Assembly: GCA_013330765.1 (NCBI GenBank)
Contig: DUHU01000126.1
Coordinates: 1 to 13,014 of the forward strand
DNA: 13,014 nucleotides
Source: Candidatus Poseidoniaceae archaeon
Lineage (GTDB): Archaea > Thermoplasmatota > Poseidoniia > Poseidoniales > Poseidoniaceae
Direction of reading: 5' to 3'
Shown here piece after piece: positions 1-7,336 of the stretch. Both the position numbers and the translations under genes were made by a program. A model generated the notes under the pieces. It saw nothing but the letters and a program-made list of their open reading frames with translations, ran no database searches and was not told the origin of the DNA. How positions within the stretch are numbered: the first letter of the stretch is position 1; each line of letters starts with the position of its first letter.

Positions 1-2
1 TT

Positions 3-3000
3 TCCGACGAAGGACCCAAGGACGGCGACCCCGCGACGGGCGCTGACGACTCGGCTTCCATCGAAGAGGCGCACGACAGCTGCGTGACCGCAGGCGTGGT
101 TCCAGTCGGCCTCTATGGTCAGAGCTACGGCGGCGCAGGGACGGTCGAATCTCACTTCCGCGACTTGTCTCAGTGCCCCAATGGCGTGGTCAGTCAGCAG
201 ACACGGAACTGCCCGGGAAGCACCGTTCGCAACACCGACGCAGGTGGCCAAGTGTACGAATTCCCCTCGGGCACGAGCAACAACATGAACCTCCTTGTTG
301 AAGCGATGGTCTACATCTCTACGAACAACTCCCGTGAGATCTACATGAGCGTCCTCGACCCCTACGGGAAGATGAACAACGACGCGCAGTGGACGCCCGG
401 CGACATGGGCACAAACGTGGTCGGCAACGGCTACGTCGAAGACACCGGCGCCGGTGCTGACGGCCATCTCGTGGTCGTCAACGACACCCGTGTGACCATC
501 GACGACGCGTACTCCTTCCATCCGTCCATCGGCATGGACCTTCAGGGCAACACCCACATCGCGTGGATGGACGGCCGCGATTACGGCTTCGAAAAGGAAG
601 TCAATTACGAGGTCTACTACACCAAACTTCGACTTCAAGGCGCGGGTGCTTGGGACGGGGCCGAAGAGGGCCTCTCCACCTACGCAATCAAGAAGATCGA
701 TGACACCGCCATCTCCAACGTTGAAGGATGGTCAGGTCTGCCTCAGAACAGCCCATACGGCGGCAACTCCGTCTTCCCCGCTCTTCTGACCGACGACCAG
801 AACAACGTCCACATCGCTTGGGTGGATTCAGGCAACCTCACCGCCGGTGAAGAAGTGGTCTACACGCGGTTGAACAGCACCGACCTTACCGGTGACGGCC
901 TGACGGCCATCGACCCCTGGGAGATTTCCCCGGTGACGCGCTGGAACTCAAACAAACTCGGCCCCGAGAACGGCCGGCAACCCTCCATCGGCATGCCTCC
1001 AGCCTTCTCCAATGACCTTGGCAGCGGCGCTCACATCGCGTGGTCTGACACAAACAAATGCAGCGACGAGGCAAACAACAACCGCTTCACCATCTGCTAC
1101 TCCCACATTTTGACCGGTCAAGTTGACGTCGAACTCGACGAAGGCGAGACCTACTACCACGTCATCGAACCGGGCGAGCAAACGATCTACAACCTCACGG
1201 TCAACAACTCAACGCCAGGGCCCACGGACCTGGTCTCTGACGCCTACACGCTCAACGTGTCCGGTGTGCCGCAAAATTGGACCGCGACCTTGTACTTCGC
1301 CGACAACCACACGACGATTTTCCCAGACACCGTGATTCCACTCGCCGGTGGTGAATTGGCACGCTTCTACATGCGCGTCAAAGCCCCGTCGATTTACCAA
1401 GCCAACGAAGACGAGTTTGGTACCATCCTGGTGACGGCGAAATCGACGTCAGATCCAGCGATTCAATCGTCCTTTGTCACCCTGACCAAGATGGACGTGG
1501 TCCACGGCATCAACCTCGAAACGTCGCACAGCATTGCCGACATTGAACAAGGACAAACGGCGATTTTCTCGATCACCATCACCAACACGGGCAACGTTTT
1601 CGATCGTTTCGACTTCTGGGATCCAGCCACCCTTGAGGGGCAGGCAGAATGGGTGCTGCCCTTCGCATGGCAGGTGACGTTCCCGAATTCGGTCGAGCTC
1701 GATCCCGGACAATCGGTGACCAAGAACCTCGAAGTGAGCGTTCCGACCACCGAGGACCCAGGTCTCTTCGTCATCTACCTCAAGGGCTGGTCTGCCGGCG
1801 AGCCGGTGAAATCCGTGCAGCAAGGCACCTATGACATCCTCGAGCTGCAGGTTTTCGTGTCCATTCGTTCGACAGGAAACATCGTGTTTGAGGACGCCGA
1901 AATTGACGCACTCGAATACGTGCTTCCCGGACAGTGCACGGAATATTCCGTACCCGTGACGAAGAATTTCGATTCCGGAGACCTGGTGTTCACCACGCCG
2001 GGCGCACCAGAGTCCCGCCCATCGGAGATCGATCTCCCAACTTGGCGAATGGAGCACTGGACCGTCGAGGTTGACTTCCGTGACGCACCCGGCGGCAACG
2101 CACTCGAGCTGAATGAGCCTCGCACGTGGGAGATCCTCGGCGGCGATGAGTCCGTGACGCATACCGTTTACGTGGACGTCTGTGCCCCAAGCAACGCCAC
2201 GGCCGGGCTCGGACCCGCTGTGACCCTGAAAGCCAACTTGGACTCGTATCCTCGGATTTCTGATTCCGTGTTGCTCTCGACCAACGTGATTCACGTGTAC
2301 GATCTCGATGCTGGCGTCGACCCAGACGTCGGCGAAGAACTCTACGTCAACCCCGGCGAGGAGTGGCTGTTGCCCATCACCGTGCGCAACGAAGGCAACG
2401 GTCCTGACCGCTACGACTTCCGCCTTGCTCGGGTCACCGATGCAGCTGGCGTCGACGTGCTGTGGGACATCGATGTGCCTCGAAGCGCCTTGCAGGAGCT
2501 TTCTCGAGACACCTACCAGACCTTTGAGGTCCGGATGAATGTCCCCAACCAAGTCGAGGCGGGCACCTACACCGTGGTCTTCGAAGCCTTCTCTGAGGAG
2601 GCCTACCCCGACGACAAGGGGCGAGAAACTCGCCTCCGCGACACTTTGGTGTTCACCGTCCAAGTGAATGAATTCCACGACATGCGGATCTCAATGGACC
2701 CAAGGGTCGACAACACCGTCAAGACCTCCGCCCCAGGGCGCGTGGTGTCCTTTGAGGTGAACATCACCAACTTCGGCAACGTGCCCGATACGCCCTCCCT
2801 TCACAACCACACGAGTTCCCGTGACGGGAACGACGTCTTGTGGAACACCGTGCCAGGCATGGGCTCCCTCTCGACGTGGACCGTTGAATGGATGCAGGTC
2901 GAGCAGATCGGAGCCGACCTCTTCACCACCGTGCCCTGCGAGGTGCTCATGAGCACCGCCAGCGCCTTCCCAGAGGACCGCTGTGTCTATCTCGAAGACA

Positions 3001-3806
3001 GGGACACGTGGCGCATGCCAGAGATGGACGCCTACACGACCATCGGCATGGTCGCGGCCGTCAACATCGGAACCGACGCCACCCTGACCACGCGTGACAT
3101 CGGCCTGAAGGTGACCAGCCTGCACGGTGATGCCGAAGCAGGCGGTGACCACGACGACAGCCCAGAGTGGGCGGGCGACGACCTCGATTCGAACGAACTC
3201 ATCGTGACGCTGCGCTTGCGCGCGCCGAACCTGAAGATCGTCGAGGCCGAAGCCTCTCAGGAGAGTGCCAAGGTGGGCGACACCATCCCGGTTCGCGTCG
3301 TTCTCGCCAACGACGGCAACACCCACGCCACGGACATCGAAATCATCCTCTGCGAGCAACGCCGCGTTGACGAGGACATCAAGCAGGACCTCCGAAGGGA
3401 AGGTTGTGCTGACGAAGACATCGTCATGCGCCAAGTGGTCGGCGCCATCCTTGCACCGACCGACGCCGAAGAGGAGAAGCAGGTCGAAATTTATCTGCTC
3501 TACCCCGTGAGCGCTGGCAGCAAGGCCGTGTACGTGATGATCGACCCGACCAACGAGATCGTCGAGGGCAGTGAGCGAGACAACATCGTCTACCTCCCAG
3601 AGGAACTTTCCTCCAACGCCCCCGCCCTTGACGTGGCGGCCGAGGTCGTCAGCGCGACGGCCCTGCCTGGCGCCGTCGTTCTGCTGACGATCGCGCTGTT
3701 TGGCGTGCTCTTCCTTGTCGGGGCTGCTCGTCGTGGTGCGGTCAAGTCCCGCATTGCTGAGCAATCCTCGTTGATGAGCGTCCTGAACGACGAAGACGGA
3801 TTCTGA
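3..3806 (+). CDS. Large cell-surface protein with propeller-like and NEW3/CARDB-like domains, C-terminal membrane anchor (5'-partial)
   Basis: The reading frame is open to the window edge (first whole codon at 3). The GTG at 84 is therefore only an internal candidate, and the true start and any signal peptide lie upstream. At least 1267 codons are visible. The N-terminal part has three related segments with HIAW followed by M/V/S and Asp (codons at 555, 810 and 1032), two of them followed by a YYT/VYT-x-L strand, as in sialidase-type beta-propeller blades. From about 1160 to 3050 come repeated Ig-like segments rich in ITNTGN, VRNEGN and ITNFGN motifs, typical of NEW3/NPCBM-associated domains. 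A CARDB-like domain (VVLANDGNTHATDIEI) spans about 3226-3600. A hydrophobic helix at about 3663-3728 is followed by AARRG and a short tail, so the body should be outside the cell with the C-terminus in the cytoplasm. Adhesion, S-layer or polymer-binding roles are all possible; no catalytic motif was recognised. It converges on the next gene with 12 bp between stops. Confidence 0.85.
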   Translation, partial: SDEGPKDGDPATGADDSASIEEAHDSCVTAGVVPVGLYGQSYGGAGTVESHFRDLSQCPNGVVSQQTRNCPGSTVRNTDAGGQVYEFPSGTSNNMNLLVEAMVYISTNNSREIYMSVLDPYGKMNNDAQWTPGDMGTNVVGNGYVEDTGAGADGHLVVVNDTRVTIDDAYSFHPSIGMDLQGNTHIAWMDGRDYGFEKEVNYEVYYTKLRLQGAGAWDGAEEGLSTYAIKKIDDTAISNVEGWSGLPQNSPYGGNSVFPALLTDDQNNVHIAWVDSGNLTAGEEVVYTRLNSTDLTGDGLTAIDPWEISPVTRWNSNKLGPENGRQPSIGMPPAFSNDLGSGAHIAWSDTNKCSDEANNNRFTICYSHILTGQVDVELDEGETYYHVIEPGEQTIYNLTVNNSTPGPTDLVSDAYTLNVSGVPQNWTATLYFADNHTTIFPDTVIPLAGGELARFYMRVKAPSIYQANEDEFGTILVTAKSTSDPAIQSSFVTLTKMDVVHGINLETSHSIADIEQGQTAIFSITITNTGNVFDRFDFWDPATLEGQAEWVLPFAWQVTFPNSVELDPGQSVTKNLEVSVPTTEDPGLFVIYLKGWSAGEPVKSVQQGTYDILELQVFVSIRSTGNIVFEDAEIDALEYVLPGQCTEYSVPVTKNFDSGDLVFTTPGAPESRPSEIDLPTWRMEHWTVEVDFRDAPGGNALELNEPRTWEILGGDESVTHTVYVDVCAPSNATAGLGPAVTLKANLDSYPRISDSVLLSTNVIHVYDLDAGVDPDVGEELYVNPGEEWLLPITVRNEGNGPDRYDFRLARVTDAAGVDVLWDIDVPRSALQELSRDTYQTFEVRMNVPNQVEAGTYTVVFEAFSEEAYPDDKGRETRLRDTLVFTVQVNEFHDMRISMDPRVDNTVKTSAPGRVVSFEVNITNFGNVPDTPSLHNHTSSRDGNDVLWNTVPGMGSLSTWTVEWMQVEQIGADLFTTVPCEVLMSTASAFPEDRCVYLEDRDTWRMPEMDAYTTIGMVAAVNIGTDATLTTRDIGLKVTSLHGDAEAGGDHDDSPEWAGDDLDSNELIVTLRLRAPNLKIVEAEASQESAKVGDTIPVRVVLANDGNTHATDIEIILCEQRRVDEDIKQDLRREGCADEDIVMRQVVGAILAPTDAEEEKQVEIYLLYPVSAGSKAVYVMIDPTNEIVEGSERDNIVYLPEELSSNAPALDVAAEVVSATALPGAVVLLTIALFGVLFLVGAARRGAVKSRIAEQSSLMSVLNDEDGF

Positions 3807-3818
3807 GGGCGAAGGCGG

Positions 3819-4571
3819 TCAACGGCGGCGTTTGACGCTGCCAAGCCACCACCGGAGGTCGCTGTTCGGCTTCACGGCCAGCACGTGGCCTGCCCGTTCC
3901 GCCAGCTGCCGTTCCAGACGGGCGCCGACTTCGTCGACCATGGCGGCGACTTCCTGTCGTCCGAGGCCGAGGTGTTGCCCCAGAGCGAGCGTGTCCAAAC
4001 GTTCGTTCGGTGATTCGAGGAGCCGGTGCACCAGAGCCCGCTCTTCGTAGGCCTCAAAGTCCGCATCCACCGCAGCAGAGATTCGACTCTGCACTTGCTG
4101 ATGGAGCGCGATCAAGGCGTCACGCTGACGGTCCAAAGCGCCGAGGGACTCAGTGAGATGACGAAGGTGTTCGATGCCCTCGCCAACGGCGATTTTCTTT
4201 CGTCCACTCACGGCTTCCGCGACCGGGCGTGCTGCCTCAGGAAGGATTCCAGTCAAGCGCATGGGTCCGCCTTTTGGAAGGTCGCGTTGTTCGATACGGA
4301 ACAAATCAGGCCCGAGGTCGATACGAACCGAGACGGCTTGTGTGACGCTGTAGATGCGCTTGGGAGGTCCACCTTTGTCGCTTGGAACCTTTTCTTTGGT
4401 GACCAAACCGCCCCGTTCCAATTCCTTGAGGTGTTTGTTGATGGCGGGTTGGCTGACCTCGAGAAGCTCTGCGAGTTGCATTGGGTAGTGAGGTTCACGA
4501 ACAAGACGTTCGAGAATGCTCCGACGCACCTCGTTTTGAATCAAGCGGAGGGTCGTCGACGCGTCACTCAT
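3819..4571 (-). CDS. ArsR-type winged-helix transcriptional regulator (COG1777-like)
   Basis: A 250-residue DNA-binding protein. Residues 8-78 form a winged helix-turn-helix. A first helix carries NEVRRSILERL, the recognition helix region is SQPAINKHLKELERGGLV (40-57), and the wing contains GGPPKRIYSVT (67-77). The next strand, IDLGPDLFRIEQ (84-95), resembles the segment after the wing in archaeal COG1777 ArsR-like proteins. The rest is helical, with a probable coiled coil at about 145-170 and a basic end (KRRR), consistent with dimerisation or effector sensing. No metal-binding ELCVCDL-type cysteine motif is present and the protein has no cysteine, so an arsenic or metal sensor is unlikely. 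The ATG at 4571 is preceded immediately by GAGGAG, which is too close for an ideal Shine-Dalgarno. It is the last of six minus-strand genes. Its target is unknown; the upstream membrane genes or itself are possible. Confidence 0.85.
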   Translation of the reverse strand: MSDASTTLRLIQNEVRRSILERLVREPHYPMQLAELLEVSQPAINKHLKELERGGLVTKEKVPSDKGGPPKRIYSVTQAVSVRIDLGPDLFRIEQRDLPKGGPMRLTGILPEAARPVAEAVSGRKKIAVGEGIEHLRHLTESLGALDRQRDALIALHQQVQSRISAAVDADFEAYEERALVHRLLESPNERLDTLALGQHLGLGRQEVAAMVDEVGARLERQLAERAGHVLAVKPNSDLRWWLGSVKRRR

Positions 4572-4620
4572 CTCCTCAACCAGTGGTTCAACAGTCGAGG
4601 CCTTCTTTGAAGGCGTCGTC

Positions 4621-4630
4621 CATTATATCC
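4621..4630 (-). promoter_or_regulatory. Possible TATA box of the ArsR-type regulator
   Basis: Read on the minus strand this is GGATATAATG, about 50 nt before the regulator's ATG. That would place a start site near 4598 and give a leader of about 27 nt. It overlaps the stop codon (TAA) of the upstream membrane-protein gene. No clear purine-rich BRE precedes it, so it may be chance. If real, it would allow transcription independent of the upstream genes. Confidence 0.3.
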
Positions 4631-5237
4631 ACCAGAACCCCGTCATGAGATTCTCGATCCCATTCCACAACCGTCGGTGACCAAGCACGGCATAGATCAA
4701 GCCAAGGCCGCCCAGCACCAGAAGCCAGATCGAACCGGTTGCGCTTGGCAGGGACGCATCGTATTCCCAAGCCACGTTGAATTGCTGCAATTGCTGGCTG
4801 TCGTCACCACCGACCACGAAGCGTACGTCACCGCTGGTCGCCGTCCAGCTGAAGCCACCGTCAGCCGACGGCCCACCTGCAAGAAGATTGACTCCATCCT
4901 GCGGGCATTCGTAGTAGCCGTCACGGAGCGTGCATTTGCTCGCTTCTGAGGCCCGAGCCACGCCGACCCAGACGCCGTCCTTCTCCCACGACACGTCGAT
5001 CGTGACGTCCACGCTGTCAACGGCCTTCACCAGTTCAACGACGTCTTCGGACATGCCCCAGTAGCACGTGATTTCGTCGTCATTGATGAACGGCAGGCCT
5101 TCATCCACGTCGCACGGTGGCAACATGGCGTTTTCTTCGCCCGAGTCGGACGTCAAGGTGGGTCCTGCGAACAGAAACAGCAACAGCATCACGCCGCTCA
5201 ACACGGCAGCGACGATACGGCTGATGTTGGCAATCAT
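4623..5237 (-). CDS. Small two-helix membrane protein with cysteine-containing external domain, unknown function
   Basis: This 204-residue protein is not recognised. Its N-terminal hydrophobic helix is at about 7-25 and a second at about 167-186. The second is followed by GHRR, a positive patch expected to stay in the cytoplasm. Between them lies an acidic domain of about 140 residues with four cysteines (42, 58, 102, 111), which could form two disulfides outside the membrane. This domain looks beta-rich (VDVTIDVSWEKDGVWVGVA, DVRFVVGG). No lipobox cysteine follows the first helix. The ATG at 5237 is supported by a strong Shine-Dalgarno (GAGGTGA). The topology mirrors the protein encoded just upstream, and the 9-bp gap indicates co-expression. 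Function cannot be assigned from sequence alone. Confidence 0.75.
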   Translation of the reverse strand: MIANISRIVAAVLSGVMLLLFLFAGPTLTSDSGEENAMLPPCDVDEGLPFINDDEITCYWGMSEDVVELVKAVDSVDVTIDVSWEKDGVWVGVARASEASKCTLRDGYYECPQDGVNLLAGGPSADGGFSWTATSGDVRFVVGGDDSQQLQQFNVAWEYDASLPSATGSIWLLVLGGLGLIYAVLGHRRLWNGIENLMTGFWWI

Positions 5238-5241
5238 GCGT

Positions 5242-5248
5242 TCACCTC
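5242..5248 (-). promoter_or_regulatory. Strong Shine-Dalgarno overlapping the preceding stop codon
   Basis: On the minus strand this reads GAGGTGA, four nucleotides before the ATG at 5237. It matches the complement of the archaeal 16S 3' end. It overlaps the TGA stop of the upstream gene (5247-5249), so terminating ribosomes could reinitiate on the downstream membrane-protein gene. Confidence 0.75.
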
Positions 5249-6191
5249 AGGGGCCGTCGTCCCAGGATGCCCAATCTTTGTTTGGTTCGGGGGATTTCTG
5301 AACCGGTTCAGACGGAGTGGAAGGTGCCGGTGTCGGGGCGCTTTGTCGGCTTGTGGCCACGAATGGGTCCCTGGGCCCTTCGGGTCGGGCCTCTGGCGGA
5401 AGTGCGCCCTCGATGTCGCCCCGCATCAGGGCGTACACCTGTTCGGTGGTCAGCATGCCGTCAGGCGCGCCTTCAACCCCCTGAGTCGGCCGTTCAGCCT
5501 CCCTGTAGGCGCCCGTCACAGGGTCGAAGGGCAGGTCGTTCTCCGGTGTTTGAGCGGGCGCACCAAAGACCTCCGCAGCCCCCGGGGGCATCGGTTGCAT
5601 TTGCCCATTGGCCGCGACGATCATGACGCGCTGGCCCCGCCGTCGCCGCTCAGAAAACAGGAGGGTCAGGCCGACCGGGAGGACGAGAACACCAAAGGTG
5701 CACAGGCCGAACGCCGTGAGGATCCAAGGCGAGGAGAGCATGCCCTGCTCCATGGCAGGGACGTCGACCAGCCATGCATCGACGTCTTCACCCGCTTCAA
5801 GTTGAAGCAGGTGTTCGCCGGCTTCCTCCACGTCCCATGCGGCGACGCGGACGAAGAGGACCCCTCGCTCGACGGTCATCGGCTCCCATTCGCTTCTGCA
5901 TTCGGATTCCTCGAGGGCCGTTCCGCTGGCCGACCAGCCGTCCGACCGGAGCAACGTGGCGTTGGCGGCTTGGTCTGAGGTGACATAGAGCGCATGGCAC
6001 ACCGGGCGGAGGTCGCTGAGCACCTCGCCTCCACCCGAAACTTCCGCCACGTGCGTGTTTCGCGGATCGAAGGCTTCGTTGAGGGTGCCGCCCATGGAAC
6101 CGAAGAGGATGAAGCTGGAGAGCAACATCACGCCACCAAGCACGACGATGCGCAGGGGCCAAGGAGAAGCCGCTGGCGGTTCGGGCACCAC
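5247..6191 (-). CDS. Two-helix membrane protein with proline-rich cytoplasmic tail, unknown function
   Basis: This 314-residue protein is not recognised. A transmembrane helix lies at about 13-33 and another at about 155-179. They flank an external domain of about 120 residues with two cysteines (65, 98) that could pair. The second helix ends in SERRRRGQR, a typical stop-transfer patch, so the remaining 130 residues should be cytoplasmic. That tail is rich in Pro, Glu and Ala. It contains a predicted short helix (LTTEQVYALMRGDIEG, 247-262) and ends in KDWASWDDGP, so it could act as a docking tail. The start is GTG at 6191, followed directly by a second GTG; the frame upstream closes at 6213-6215 with no ATG, so a GTG start is required. 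It sits 44 bp downstream of top6A and 9 bp upstream of another protein of the same topology. Confidence 0.75.
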   Translation of the reverse strand: MVPEPPAASPWPLRIVVLGGVMLLSSFILFGSMGGTLNEAFDPRNTHVAEVSGGGEVLSDLRPVCHALYVTSDQAANATLLRSDGWSASGTALEESECRSEWEPMTVERGVLFVRVAAWDVEEAGEHLLQLEAGEDVDAWLVDVPAMEQGMLSSPWILTAFGLCTFGVLVLPVGLTLLFSERRRRGQRVMIVAANGQMQPMPPGAAEVFGAPAQTPENDLPFDPVTGAYREAERPTQGVEGAPDGMLTTEQVYALMRGDIEGALPPEARPEGPRDPFVATSRQSAPTPAPSTPSEPVQKSPEPNKDWASWDDGP

Positions 6192-6235
6192 GACTATGCG
6201 TCGGCCCCACCGTCAAGAAGCCTCGCGCCAAACCG

Positions 6236-7336
6236 TCACGCCAAACCGAGTTCCGCCAACTTCTCGGGCAGGTACGTGTCGGTGACGAAATCAAGGCCGT
6301 ACTTGGCCAACGACTGCTGTTCAGCCTTCTTCCCGAGTTCGAGCATCATGTTGATCTGTTCCTGCCACCATGGGTCCTGGAAACGCGGGTCGGTCAATTC
6401 GGCGTTCAAGGCCTCAATGTCCTTCTTGGACAGGTCATCGCTTGGCAAATCGTACGCCACGATGTCGTCGGCGGTGATGCCGAGGTAGGTGGCCGTGGGG
6501 GTGGCGAGGTATTCCGAGATGTGGGCTGTCTTGATGGCGCCGTATGCGATGGAGGCGTGGATCCTGTAGGACCAGGGGTCACAGTCGGCAAACACGACGA
6601 CGGGCAAATCCCATTCCTCGCTCATGCGCTTCATGATTCGGCGCGTGGAGCGGGCCGGCTGCCCCTTGAGGTGGACCAGAGCACACCGATGGTCTTCGTC
6701 AAAGCCGTTCTCAATCAGCCGGTCAAACATTCCACCGGTTTCGATGGCCATGATGAAATCAACGTCGTGCTCAATGAGTTCCAACTTCTCGGATTCGACG
6801 TTGTAGGGGACTCCGTATCCCGAATCGCCGACGTCGTCTCGCGCGTTGATGCGCATCCATTCGCCGCGGCGGTTTCGTTCTTGCAGGGTGATGTTGCCAA
6901 TGATGCGGGCTCCGTCCTCTTCTGGTCGGAGTTTGAAGTCCTCACGCAGGCACTTGGTGACCACCTCGAGGTCCTCGGCCAGGTTGTTGCTCTCGTTCTG
7001 TGAGCCGAACTTTCCGTGGCCCCATCCTTCGGAGATGTAGTACATCTCCCTGAGCGTGCTTGACTTTCCAGCGTCGATCATCTCTTCGATGAACTCGACC
7101 ACGTGGAGCGCGCGAAGCAATTGCTTGGCCGATCGCAACGACGTCGCGTCACGAACGGAGGTCGATTTGCCGTATTTGTACACGCCCAATCGCTTGTTGA
7201 AGGTGATGTTGTTCTTGGTCCGGACCGGGAGCGTCATCGTCGGGGGTTCGCCCTTGACAATGCGGTCGTACATTTCAACGACCACGTCGTGCAAAGCGGC
7301 CTTCGTCTCTTCAGGGGAATGCGTTCTGTCGGTCAT
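6236..7336 (-). CDS. top6A: DNA topoisomerase VI subunit A (Spo11-like)
   Basis: Catalytic subunit of the type IIB topoisomerase, which cuts both DNA strands and passes a duplex through the break to relax and decatenate chromosomes. At 366 residues it matches the usual length. The winged-helix (CAP-like) domain carries REMYY at 96-100; by comparison with Spo11 and Top6A the second Tyr (Y100) should attack DNA. It is followed by the family motif SEGWGHGKFGSQNESN. The Toprim domain provides E199 (IMAIETGGMF) and the Mg2+-binding D251 and D253 (VVVFADCDPWSYRI). All key residues are present, so the enzyme should be active. The ATG overlaps the top6B stop as ATGA, with a Shine-Dalgarno GGAGGGTGA inside the end of top6B. 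It works as an A2B2 tetramer with the upstream gene product. Confidence 0.97.
   Translation of the reverse strand: MTDRTHSPEETKAALHDVVVEMYDRIVKGEPPTMTLPVRTKNNITFNKRLGVYKYGKSTSVRDATSLRSAKQLLRALHVVEFIEEMIDAGKSSTLREMYYISEGWGHGKFGSQNESNNLAEDLEVVTKCLREDFKLRPEEDGARIIGNITLQERNRRGEWMRINARDDVGDSGYGVPYNVESEKLELIEHDVDFIMAIETGGMFDRLIENGFDEDHRCALVHLKGQPARSTRRIMKRMSEEWDLPVVVFADCDPWSYRIHASIAYGAIKTAHISEYLATPTATYLGITADDIVAYDLPSDDLSKKDIEALNAELTDPRFQDPWWQEQINMMLELGKKAEQQSLAKYGLDFVTDTYLPEKLAELGLA

Noticed and set aside
84..86. GTG at 84 as the start of the surface-protein gene
   Set aside because: The frame is open upstream to the window edge, no Shine-Dalgarno precedes it, and no signal peptide follows it.
1449..3764. 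Long minus-strand open frames (about 410 and 357 codons) opposite the surface-protein gene
   Set aside because: They are antisense shadows of a GC-rich gene. Their translations are low-complexity and His/Val/Gly-rich with no domain, while the plus strand encodes clear repeated domains and a membrane anchor.
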